NCBI RefSeq assembly: GCF_002217945.1
Contig: NZ_BCMG01000003.1
Location: 124,001 to 188,000 of the forward strand
Direction of reading: 5' to 3'
DNA length: 64,000 bases
Source: Secundilactobacillus silagei JCM 19001
GTDB lineage: Bacteria > Bacillota > Bacilli > Lactobacillales > Lactobacillaceae
Part shown: positions 52,373 through 60,160 of the stretch, piece after piece
Position numbering within the stretch: the first letter of the stretch is position 1
Layout of the letters: each line of letters begins with the position of its first letter
The notes under the pieces: generated by a model
Told to the model about the DNA's origin: nothing
Databases searched by the model: none
What the model saw: only the letters and a program-made list of their open reading frames with translations
Made by a program: the position numbers and the translations under genes

Positions 52373-53282
52373 GCCCCTCAGCCCCCTCTGTATGGTTGTA
52401 ATAGCGAATAAATAAGTCTTCCAAGGTTGGCGGTGTCGTCTGCAGCGCCACAATTTCCCGTTGTGTCAGTTCTGCCATAACTGGGCCGATCTGCGCTGTA
52501 TCCACCGCAAAGACGGCTTTATTGGCAATGTGCTCATCCGGTTTAAACCCATGAACACCCGTTAACGCCTCAATGCCAGTCAACGCCTGTTTAGTTTGGA
52601 CAATCACTTGATTACGGGTCAATTGCCGCATCTGATCTAATGTACCAGTTTCAACGATTTCGCCGGCTCGAATAATGCCAATCCGGTCACACATTCGTTC
52701 CACTTCCGATAAAATATGGCTGGAAAGCAGAACACTTTTCCCTAAGCGTTTTAAAGCTAACACATGTTTTTGAAATAGTTCTTCCATTAAGGGATCCAGT
52801 CCGCTGGTGGGTTCATCGAAAATATAGAGGTCAGCTTCCGTTGATAACGCCGCAATCAGCGCTACTTTTTGGCGATTACCTTTAGAATACGTCCGGGATT
52901 TCTTCTTCGGGTCTAACTCAAACTCATGAATCAGCTCATCCGTTTTAGCACTGTGTTTTTGGTGGTTAAGTTTCAGTAGAAAATCAATCATTTCACCACC
53001 AGTCAGATTTGGCCACAGATAAACGTCACCAGGCACGTAAGCAATGTGGTTGTGAATGGCCACCGCCTTTTGCCAAACATCTTGACTAAAAATCGTTGCC
53101 TGTCCACCACTGGCTTTTAGAATTCCCAGTAGCACTCGAATCGTCGTTGATTTGCCGGAACCGTTGGGCCCAATAAAACCAAATACTTCTCCGGCATTCA
53201 CGTCAAAAGTAATGTCCTTTAACGCCTGAAACTTACCAAAAGATTTCTGTAAATGGTGAATACTGACGATTGTTTGGGTCAT
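52359..53282 (-). CDS. ABC exporter ATP-binding protein
   Basis: 307-residue ATPase of the drug-export (CcmA/DrrA-like) class. Walker A GPNGSGKSTTIR, signature YSKGNRQKVALIAALS (a variant of LSGGQ), Walker B DLYIFDEPTSGLDPL and switch SSHILSE. AGGGAG precedes the ATG. It leads the leftward operon with the broken permease and the TetR regulator. Confidence 0.92.
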   Translation of the reverse strand: MTQTIVSIHHLQKSFGKFQALKDITFDVNAGEVFGFIGPNGSGKSTTIRVLLGILKASGGQATIFSQDVWQKAVAIHNHIAYVPGDVYLWPNLTGGEMIDFLLKLNHQKHSAKTDELIHEFELDPKKKSRTYSKGNRQKVALIAALSTEADLYIFDEPTSGLDPLMEELFQKHVLALKRLGKSVLLSSHILSEVERMCDRIGIIRAGEIVETGTLDQMRQLTRNQVIVQTKQALTGIEALTGVHGFKPDEHIANKAVFAVDTAQIGPVMAELTQREIVALQTTPPTLEDLFIRYYNHTEGAEGHDTK

Positions 53283-53359
53283 GATTTTCCCTCCTTATTC
53301 ACACTTCTAAGACACCTCAGCTGAACTGATCTAAGATTTCACCCAGAGTATATTCTCGA

Positions 53360-53390
53360 TTGACCCATAAGTCAATGACTAATGGGTCAA
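53360..53390. promoter_or_regulatory. Probable TetR operator, 31-bp palindrome
   Basis: TTGACCCATAAGTCA, a central A, then TGACTAATGGGTCAA: two 15-nt arms with one mismatch. It lies about 80 bp before the exporter ATPase and about 60 bp before the -35 of the divergent aldo/keto reductase, so it could serve both. Confidence 0.75.
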
Positions 53391-53485
53391 TGCTAAAATA
53401 AGTGGTTCACGCAACTTCTTATTTGACCTAGAGTTAACTCTAACCGTTATAATAAAGATAGTGAACTTTATAAGGAGGAAGGATA

Positions 53486-54325
53486 ATGACAATTCCAAAT
53501 ATCTTACTAAATGATGGCCACCAATTACCTATGCTGGGACTTGGGACCTACCAGATTCGCGGTGCCCAAGGCGTCGGCCAGATCCTGTCTGCCATCCACG
53601 ATGGTTACCGGTCATTAGACAGCGCAACTAATTATGATAATGAAGGTATCGTGGGAAAAGCAATCCGCCAAAGCGGCATCCCACGCAGTCAATTCTTTGT
53701 CACCTCTAAGCTGCCTGGCAAGTATCACCGTTACGACGATGCCTTAAACGCCATCACGGAATCGCTAGCACGGATGGGACTGGACTACTTTGACCTGTTT
53801 TTGATTCACTGGCCACTGCCGAAACGTGACCACTACGTTGAAGCCTGGAAAGCAATGATTACAGCACAAAAACTGGGCCTGATCCACACGATTGGCGTGT
53901 CGAACTTTTTACCGGAACATCTGGATCGCTTAACTAAAGAAACCGGCGTGACGCCGGCCGTTAACCAAATTGAGGTTCATCCCTACTGGAACAACGAAGC
54001 CGGTTTACAAGCCGATAAGGACCGTGGCATTGCTACCGAAGCCTGGAGCCCATTAGGCCGTGGCAGCGCATCACTACAAGAACCAGTGATTCAAAAATTA
54101 GCAAAGAAATACGATAAAAACACGGGTCAAATTATTCTACGCTGGCATACGCAACGCGGCATCGTCCCGATTCCAAAATCCAGCAGTCTGATCCATCAAC
54201 GCCAGAACTTAGATATCTTTGATTTTAAGCTGACACCGGATGAAATTCAGGCAATTAATGCGTTGAATAAACCGGATGGCCGGGTGGATGGCCAAGACCC
54301 GAACGAGTACGAAGAATTTGACTAA
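53486..54325 (+). CDS. Aldo/keto reductase
   Basis: 279-residue NADPH-dependent reductase of the 2,5-diketogluconate reductase type. Catalytic tetrad: Asp and Tyr in YRSLDSATNYDNE, Lys in FVTSKLPG, His in FDLFLIHWPLP; the cofactor loop is VPIPKSSSLIHQRQN. AAGGAGGAAGG precedes the ATG, and TTGACC/TATAAT promoter elements are at 53423-53453. Substrates are probably aldehydes or 2-oxo compounds. It diverges from the TetR-controlled exporter, so joint regulation is possible. Confidence 0.93.
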   Translation: MTIPNILLNDGHQLPMLGLGTYQIRGAQGVGQILSAIHDGYRSLDSATNYDNEGIVGKAIRQSGIPRSQFFVTSKLPGKYHRYDDALNAITESLARMGLDYFDLFLIHWPLPKRDHYVEAWKAMITAQKLGLIHTIGVSNFLPEHLDRLTKETGVTPAVNQIEVHPYWNNEAGLQADKDRGIATEAWSPLGRGSASLQEPVIQKLAKKYDKNTGQIILRWHTQRGIVPIPKSSSLIHQRQNLDIFDFKLTPDEIQAINALNKPDGRVDGQDPNEYEEFD

Positions 54326-54380
54326 TCATAGCCGTTATTTAAGCTATAAACACCGCACCTTTGCGCTTTGTAGCAATTGA

Positions 54381-54409
54381 TTGACAAATTTCGAATATCA
54401 TTGTATTAT
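54381..54409 (+). promoter_or_regulatory. Promoter of the structured small RNA
   Basis: TTGACA (54381-54386), exactly 17 bp, TATTAT (54404-54409). The start of transcription should be near 54416. Confidence 0.85.
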
Positions 54410-54415
54410 AGCCAC

Positions 54416-54539
54416 AATCAAAAAAGGGGGTGATGCTTTGAGTTACGGAATAAGTCTTAAAGCATCAGCTACGGAGACTTCAGTTAACTAGCTGATACTT
54501 AAGAGAGGGTCCTGCGAAATCTATTCGCAGGACTTTTTT
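54416..54539 (+). ncRNA. Structured leader-like small RNA with alternative hairpins
   Basis: A transcript of about 125 nt bounded by a strong promoter and a perfect terminator (GTCCTGCGAA/TTCGCAGGAC plus six T). Two mutually exclusive hairpins: GATGCTTT (54432-54439) with AAAGCATC (54459-54466), or CTTAA-ATCAGCTA (54456-54471) with TAGCTGAT-TTAAG (54489-54503). It includes a 17-codon frame with a near-consensus ribosome site. It looks like an attenuator, yet the next gene starts 700 nt downstream. I cannot match it to a known RNA family. Confidence 0.65.
54438..54491 (+). CDS. Putative 17-residue leader peptide
   Basis: TTG start 7 nt after AAGGGGGTGAT (near-full anti-16S complement). The peptide reads MSYGISLKASATETSVN, ending in TAG inside the second hairpin's 3' arm. 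Rich in Ser/Thr/Ala; no tandem codon for one amino acid. Translation would disrupt either hairpin. Coding is inferred from the ribosome site only. Confidence 0.5.
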   Translation: MSYGISLKASATETSVN

Positions 54540-54873
54540 GTTGGCTTAAAAATTCGTGACCATTCCGAACAACGCCACTATCAGACCCCTATGAACGACC
54601 AACCACAAAGGCTGTGACAGTTAATAGTTGTCTTGTTGTTTCAGAATCTGCTCATGCTCAGTTTCCCTCCATATTAGGTTTTGATTAAACTATTAAAATA
54701 AAATTAGTTTGTTTCTTAAGCATCTATGAATAATTATTCAAATTAAGGCTGCTTATGAATTCAATGTAAATCGGGTTAAACTTCACTAGCAGTAACGAAA
54801 CCGCTAACAAAAATATTTTCCTTTTGCATATTTTCATTTTAAAAATTAAAGTTTAAATTGTTCGTGAAATTCC

Positions 54874-54902
54874 ATTGAAACCCTATTAAATTGTGCTTAT
54901 AA
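54874..54902 (+). promoter_or_regulatory. Promoter of the NCS2 permease
   Basis: TTGAAA (54874-54879), 17 bp, TATAAT (54897-54902). Confidence 0.8.
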
Positions 54903-54907
54903 TAACT

Positions 54908-55244
54908 GACAAGGTATCGAGGCGAATAATAATTACTGTTTAATAACTAGTATTCGTCATTTCCAATACCTGCATATAATTTAATATAAAGTGAGGTGGT
55001 TACACTTGTCGCAAACTTAGCGGAATATTCACTAGGTATGGCTCAGGAACCACTGCCTAGATGCCAAGGAGGAAAATCATACTTGGCTACTTAGCCGCCT
55101 TACACTGGTTTCACTGTCCACCCTCTATTCCACCTGGCAGTGTTACTGATCTTGACATAACAAAATATATCAAACGACTAAGCAGACGGTTGATGATGAT
55201 GTTCAAGGAACTCAAGTCAATTTTAAGGGAGAATAACCAATATT
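54908..55244 (+). promoter_or_regulatory. Long structured 5' leader of the NCS2 permease
   Basis: The RNA should begin near 54908. Its first 65 nt fold as a two-level hairpin (AGGTAT with ATACCT; CGAATA with TATTCG). Two minimal frames follow, each with a good ribosome site: TTG-TCG-CAA-ACT-TAG at 55006-55020 and TTG-GCT-ACT-TAG at 55083-55094; the latter's ribosome site lies in a GCCAAG/CTTGGC hairpin. An ACACTG/CAGTGT stem spans about 55101-55144. No purine-riboswitch core or terminator is seen. Role unknown. Confidence 0.5.
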
Positions 55245-56612
55245 ATGGATCGCAAACAGAATGGCTTATTGTATGGACCAGAAGATAAGGTGCCGGTTAC
55301 ACAAGCTGGTTTTCTAGGATTACAACACGTTCTTGCCATGGACGTGTACGTTGCACCAATTATCATGGCTGGTTTATTATCAATGTCCGTAGCTCAAAAG
55401 AGCGGCTTCTTACAGGCTGCTTTCATTGCCTGCGGTATTGGGACAATCATCCAAACGCGCTTCTTTTTGAAGCTGCCCGTTTCTCAAGGCCCATCCTTCG
55501 TTCCCGTGGGTGCCGTTGCCGGTATTTATTTAGCTAACGGCGGTGCACACGGTGGGATGGCAACCGTTTTAGGATCGTTAGTTGTCGGGTCATTTTTACT
55601 GATTGCATTAGGCGCAACTGGTATTTTCCAGAAAGTCATTTCCAAGTTAGTTCCTGCCATTGTCGGCGGAACGATTATCACTTGTGTGGGCTTATCACTA
55701 TTACCAGGCGCTTTGAACGATAATATCTTTAAGGCTTCCGGCAATGTTAATACGAATATGATTATTGCTGGTGCCACTGGTATTACCATGTTAATTGCTA
55801 TTATTTTAAGTACACGGGTACCACAACTCAGAAAAGCACTCAAAGTAAGTTCCATCATTATTGCTTTGGTTGTTGGCTCCGTAGTCGCTACTACAATGGG
55901 TGCCTTCGATTGGTCATCAGTTAGTGCTGCACCATGGTTCAGCCTACCTCAGTTTACGTCACTGCACTACGGACTACATTTTTCACTTCCTGCTATTTTA
56001 ACGTTTGTAGTTATCTATCTGGTGTTAACGACTGAAACGACGGGTACTTGGTTTGCTATGAGTGCCGTTACCGGTGAGAAGATCACCAAGAAACAATGGA
56101 ACATGGGGATCATTGGTGAAGGTATCAGCTGTCTATTATCAGCTCTGCTGGGTGCCACCCCTATGACCGGTTATTCAACTAACGCCGGCGTTATCTCCGT
56201 TACTGGTGTTGCCAGCAAACGGGTCTTCATTTCCGCTGGTTTCTGGTTCATTATTCTTGGCTTCTGCGGTAAACTGTCAGCCTTCTTCGCTGCCGTTCCT
56301 GCACCCGTTATCGGTGGTGTTTACTCCATCATCTGTGTCATTATCATGTTAAACGGCTTAAATGTCGTTCGTAACTTGGATGCTGGTGAAGCTGGTATCT
56401 ACATCATTGGTGTGCCAATCGTTTTGACCATGGCGATGGTCTTATTACCAGCCAAGGTTGTCAGCGAAGCACCACAAATGCTGCAATACCTGTTAGGTTC
56501 ACCGATCACAATTGCTGCAATTAGTGCGATCATTTTAAATCTATTAATGTCAAAAAAAGCAACGGTGCCGGCCGCGGATTCTGAAGCTGCACAAGTTTCA
56601 AGCGGACGGTAA
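55245..56612 (+). CDS. NCS2 family nucleobase permease (xanthine/uracil type)
   Basis: 455 residues with about 14 helices. Family blocks: LGLQHVLAMDVYVAPIIMAGLL, PVSQGPSFVPVGAV (the short transmembrane beta-like segment and QGPSF), TTETTGTWFAMSAVTG (the conserved Glu) and GATPMTGYSTNAGVISVTGVASKRV (QN(V/I)G-like NAGV motif). Imports a purine or pyrimidine base with protons; which one cannot be told. ATG after AAGGGAG. Preceded by a 335-nt leader. Confidence 0.92.
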   Translation: MDRKQNGLLYGPEDKVPVTQAGFLGLQHVLAMDVYVAPIIMAGLLSMSVAQKSGFLQAAFIACGIGTIIQTRFFLKLPVSQGPSFVPVGAVAGIYLANGGAHGGMATVLGSLVVGSFLLIALGATGIFQKVISKLVPAIVGGTIITCVGLSLLPGALNDNIFKASGNVNTNMIIAGATGITMLIAIILSTRVPQLRKALKVSSIIIALVVGSVVATTMGAFDWSSVSAAPWFSLPQFTSLHYGLHFSLPAILTFVVIYLVLTTETTGTWFAMSAVTGEKITKKQWNMGIIGEGISCLLSALLGATPMTGYSTNAGVISVTGVASKRVFISAGFWFIILGFCGKLSAFFAAVPAPVIGGVYSIICVIIMLNGLNVVRNLDAGEAGIYIIGVPIVLTMAMVLLPAKVVSEAPQMLQYLLGSPITIAAISAIILNLLMSKKATVPAADSEAAQVSSGR

Positions 56613-56648
56613 TCAATTAAAAACAGTAAAAAGCAGCTCACTTCAAAT

Positions 56649-57229
56649 TCAGTGAGCTGCTTTTTTGATATTGGAAACCCTTTTTACCTTATGAACTGGC
56701 AGCGCCTGTAAAAAGGCAGTTGCTAAAATCATTGCCCCACCCAGCATTTCTGGTAGGCCAAACGCGGTGTGCAGGAGAATAATGGATAGAAACGTTGCTG
56801 TTAACGGTTCAAAGGAACTCAGCATTCCCGTGGTGGCCGGCAGCAGATAATTTAAACTCTTCAGATACAGTAGATAAGCAAACATTGTCCCGAAAATAGA
56901 AATGTAACCAACACTCAGCCAGCCGAGAACGTTTAACCTTGGTATTGGCGTTGTGACCACACTAGGCATAAATAATAAACTGCCAACGAGCATGGCCCAG
57001 CCAATCAAGATCTTGGCATCGTACTTTTTTAACAGTGGAATGGGAATCAAGGTGTATAACGCCTGGCTAACACCTGCCCCAACACCCCAGAACACAGCTC
57101 CCGGTGCCAACTGCAGACTATCCAATCGCCCCTTGGTCACTAACAAATAAGTCCCCAGCAGCGCAATCAGCATTGAAATCACATCAATTCGTCGGGGTAA
57201 GTGCCAGTGACGAATTGCCAGATAAATGA
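56649..57229 (-). pseudogene. 5'-truncated EamA transporter
   Basis: Carboxy-terminal part (about 190 residues: IRHWHLPRRIDVISMLIALLGTYLL to the stop) of an EamA exporter. It is very similar to the intact gene at 59096-60013 over its whole length. Homology stops at about 57229, exactly where the IS200/IS605 element begins, and the first 110 residues are missing. The expected upstream sequence (TAAAGTAAACCTTG, as found before the intact gene) reappears at 59081-59094 beyond the element, so the insertion came with loss of the N-terminal half. Confidence 0.85.
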
Positions 57230-57480
57230 TAGTGAACTACTTGTCACTAAAGTAACAAGCTTCTAGGAACACCGCTGACTTGCCTACCATTTAGAAAATG
57301 ATAGATAGAGATTACGGCTATTTACTAAGGCACGTTCCATGCCAGATAGTCTTTTAGATGCTAAGTTACGCAGTCGCTTGTAAGATATTGACTGCGGCAT
57401 TGATGTCCCGATCATGACTAACGCCACAATTAGGACAAGCCCACTGTCTAATATCTAAAGTGTGCTTACCATCATCATAG
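57230..57480 (-). ncRNA. Predicted TnpB guide RNA (omega/reRNA) region
   Basis: Placed by family rule: the guide scaffold overlaps the 3' end of tnpB and the right end of the element and the guide follows the end. The right-end hairpin CTTGTTAC/GTGACAAG fits. The native guide would be the flank in the truncated EamA gene. Limits are approximate. Confidence 0.5.
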
Positions 57481-58517
57481 CCACAGCTGGAACATATTTG
57501 GGAAGTCTTTCGAGGATTAACAGTGACTAACTGTTTTCCATACCAAGCACATTTGTATTCAAGCATTCGACGCAGTTCCCGCCAGCTTTGATTAGCAATC
57601 GCTCTGGCGAGTTTGTGATTCTTAAGCAGATTTTTGGTTTTCAAATCCTCTATTTTAATCACATCATATTGTGCTACCAAAGTTTTAGTTAACGTATTTA
57701 AGTAATTGTTACGTTGATTGGCTATTTTTTCAGCATACTTAGCGACCATTCTTTTAGCTTTTTGATGGTTCTTAAAGTCTGATAGTTCTCTAGGTTCAAT
57801 TACTTTATTGTGTTTATCCCAAGCAATTTCTTTCTGGGCTTGCAATCTTCTCCGAGCTAAACGTTTCTCCCAGTAATGTTTCTTTTTACTGAGTCGTTTA
57901 TCAAAGCGAATCGTTGGGTATTTAACCCCATCGGAGGTAATCATTAAATCAGCAACCCCCAGATCAATACCGACTGGATTACCAGTCTTAGCTAAGGGGT
58001 TAATATCAGTGTCAACTAGAATAATGGCATAGAACTTACCCGTAGCTGAAAGGCGGATAGTCACATTCTTAATCTTGCCAACTGGTTTTCTACCTGATTT
58101 AAATTTTAGCTTTCCCAATTTGGGTAACTGGATGTGGTGATTATCAACTAGTTTAATATTGTGATTGACCGACTTGGTCTGATAGCTCTGCTTCGGGTAT
58201 TTACGAGATTTGAACTTAGGAAAGCCTTTATGCAACTTAAAGAACTGCTTATAAGATTCTACTAAGTCATGATTGGTTGACTGTAAGCTAGTGCTTTCAG
58301 CGTCTTTTAACCATTCATATTCAGTCTTCAAAGCTGGTAGTAAATTATTCAAGGCAAACGCATTTAAGAATTTAGCTTCTGGGTTATTTTGATATCTTTC
58401 AACCATCATAGCTAGCATTTGATTCCAAACAAAACGGTTATACCCAAAGTTGAGTTTGATTTTGAGTTGCTGCTCTTGATTAGGGTATAGTCGTAATTTG
58501 ATCCCTTTTAAAGTCAT
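57366..58517 (-). CDS. tnpB: TnpB RNA-guided nuclease
   Basis: 383-residue TnpB. RuvC residues are visible: Asp in VGIDLGVADLM, Glu in VIKIEDLKTKNL and Asp in SHDRDINAAVNI; the zinc finger is CSSCG...CPNCG between the last two. The N-terminal WED/REC part starts KGIKLRLYPNQEQQ. All catalytic residues are intact, so it should cut DNA guided by a right-end RNA. GAGGTG precedes the ATG. The non-coding 130 nt after its stop should carry the guide scaffold. Confidence 0.95.
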   Translation of the reverse strand: MTLKGIKLRLYPNQEQQLKIKLNFGYNRFVWNQMLAMMVERYQNNPEAKFLNAFALNNLLPALKTEYEWLKDAESTSLQSTNHDLVESYKQFFKLHKGFPKFKSRKYPKQSYQTKSVNHNIKLVDNHHIQLPKLGKLKFKSGRKPVGKIKNVTIRLSATGKFYAIILVDTDINPLAKTGNPVGIDLGVADLMITSDGVKYPTIRFDKRLSKKKHYWEKRLARRRLQAQKEIAWDKHNKVIEPRELSDFKNHQKAKRMVAKYAEKIANQRNNYLNTLTKTLVAQYDVIKIEDLKTKNLLKNHKLARAIANQSWRELRRMLEYKCAWYGKQLVTVNPRKTSQICSSCGYDDGKHTLDIRQWACPNCGVSHDRDINAAVNILQATA

Positions 58518-58609
58518 ATAACTTCACCTCTTTTCCATTTTTAGTATATCATAATGGTATACTAAAAATGAATATAAGTGGCTATATATCAACGAAATTA
58601 GGTAAACGT

Positions 58610-59032
58610 ATGATTAAGTACGAACGTACAAATGTGTATGATTTTAACTTTCAACTGGTTTGGACTACCAAGTATCGAAAAAAGATATTTACGACTGAAA
58701 AACAAGTTGATGCTATGAAAGCTATCTTGAAAAAAATTGCTGAAAGAAACTCAGTTGAACTATCTCACATGGAGGTAATGCCTGACCAAGTTCAAATGGT
58801 GATCAGTTTTCCACCTAAGTCAGCGCCCTCTTCAATCGTTAAAGCTTTTAAAGGTGGCTCAGCAAAGCAGTGGTTTATTCAGTTCCCACAAACCAAGAAA
58901 TTACTCTGGGGCGGACATTTATGGTCTCCTAGTTTCTTTATGAGTACCTTTGGTAATACTTCAAAAGAAACAATAATTCAATACGTTGACTCACAATTAG
59001 ACCAATACAACGGTGGACGTTCAAAACGTTGA
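58610..59032 (+). CDS. tnpA: IS200/IS605 transposase TnpA (Y1), altered HUH motif
   Basis: 140-residue Y1 transposase that normally excises and inserts single-stranded element DNA. VYDFNFQLVWTTKYRKKIF, ELSHMEVMPDQVQMVISFPPK and ETIIQYVDSQ align with the family, and the catalytic Tyr is kept in the last. However, the metal-binding HUH motif (usually DHVHLL) reads DQVQMV: both His are Gln. WGGHLWSPSFFMSTFG is normal. This copy may be inactive or a variant lineage. The start at 58610 fits the family; an in-frame ATG at 58568 is possible. Confidence 0.88.
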   Translation: MIKYERTNVYDFNFQLVWTTKYRKKIFTTEKQVDAMKAILKKIAERNSVELSHMEVMPDQVQMVISFPPKSAPSSIVKAFKGGSAKQWFIQFPQTKKLLWGGHLWSPSFFMSTFGNTSKETIIQYVDSQLDQYNGGRSKR

Positions 59033-59095
59033 TTCATCTCGGCATTAAAATACCGAGTTTTTTCAACTGACGCCACTTATAAAGTAAACCTTGAT

Positions 59096-60013
59096 TTAAG
59101 ATGTCTTTTTGATGTTGGCCTTTTTCGGCCGGTTAACGACCCACGCCTGTAAGAAGGCAGTGGCTAAGATCATGGCACCGCCTAACATTTCGGGTAGTCC
59201 AAACGCAGTGTGCAAAACAACGATTGATAAAAAGGTTGCCGTTAGCGGCTCGAAGGAACTCAACATACCGGTAGTTGCTGGCAAGATAAAATTCAGACTC
59301 TTTAAATACAGTAAATAAGCAAACATTGTTCCGAAGGTTGCAACGAATAACACACCTAGCCAGCCAGCAACATTTAATTTAGGCACCGGTGACGTCAAAA
59401 TATGCGGCATAAAAACTAAACTGCCAATGAGCATCGCCCAGCCAGTCACAATTTTGGCATCATACTTTTTCAGCAATGAAATGGGAATCAGCGTGTACAG
59501 TGCTTGGCTGACCCCTGCCATGACGCCCCAAAAGACGGCAGCCGGTGCTAACTGAAGGCTATCAAAACTGCCCTTAGTGACTAACAGGTAGGTACCCAAC
59601 AGCGCAATCAGCATGGAAATAACATCGATTCGCCGCGGCATCCGCCAATGACGGATTGCAACGTAAATAATAATAAAAATCGGTCCTAAAAATTGTAAAA
59701 TCGTGGCAGTTGGTGCGTTACCATGTTTGATCGCCATAAAATAGGAAAACTGAGAAGGAATCATCCCACACAAGGCAAAAATAATCAGTAATAACCAATC
59801 GTGGCGGTCCCGCCAGATTGAGATCAGTTCATGAAAATTACTAAAGGCACCCCAGATAACCAGCAATATTCCCGCTATAGCTAATCTAATACCTACCAGC
59901 CAAGCCGGCTCTATCGGTTGACGAGCAAATAAATATTGCGCCGTTACCCCAGACATACCCCACAAAGTTGTCCCAACAATGGCAAAAGTTAGACCTTTAT
60001 GCTTATCGGTCAC
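59096..60013 (-). CDS. EamA/DMT family transporter
   Basis: 305 residues, ten helices, two EamA repeats (GLTFAIVGTTLWGMSGVTAQYLF; LAPAAVFWGVMAGVSQALYTLIPISLLKKY). Probably exports an amino acid or related metabolite. GAGAGG precedes the ATG. It is the intact paralogue of the truncated gene at 56649-57229; the pair likely arose by tandem duplication before the IS200/IS605 element came in. Confidence 0.92.
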   Translation of the reverse strand: MTDKHKGLTFAIVGTTLWGMSGVTAQYLFARQPIEPAWLVGIRLAIAGILLVIWGAFSNFHELISIWRDRHDWLLLIIFALCGMIPSQFSYFMAIKHGNAPTATILQFLGPIFIIIYVAIRHWRMPRRIDVISMLIALLGTYLLVTKGSFDSLQLAPAAVFWGVMAGVSQALYTLIPISLLKKYDAKIVTGWAMLIGSLVFMPHILTSPVPKLNVAGWLGVLFVATFGTMFAYLLYLKSLNFILPATTGMLSSFEPLTATFLSIVVLHTAFGLPEMLGGAMILATAFLQAWVVNRPKKANIKKTS

Positions 60014-60160
60014 ATTTAAGGCCTCTCTTTCTCTGATTAAAAGTTTCTGAATATTATGTTAGAGAAGTTTGGCGGTAAAGTAAACCTTGTTCAGTATAAT
60101 AAATAGACCCTAAACAAAAAATCGCTTCTCATTATATGAGAAACGATTTTTTAATTTAAT

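Larger units (their letters stand above)
57230..59072. mobile_element. IS200/IS605-family element with tnpB and divergent tnpA
   Basis: About 1.84 kb. The tnpB end holds a subterminal hairpin CTTGTTAC/GTGACAAG (57240-57262, minus strand) and the tnpA end holds CTCGG/CCGAG with a T-run (59039-59066). As usual for the family there are no terminal inverted repeats or target duplication. The ends are estimated from loss of homology to the EamA paralogue and from hairpin positions. Confidence 0.85.

Noticed and set aside
54908-54975. Purine riboswitch before the nucleobase permease
   Set aside because: The size and two-level hairpin suggested it, but the conserved core (TATAA and TTTCTACC-type loops with a three-way junction) is absent.
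55061-55288. 75-residue frame before the NCS2 permease
   Set aside because: It overlaps the permease start in another frame, and the composition is not protein-like; better explained as leader RNA.
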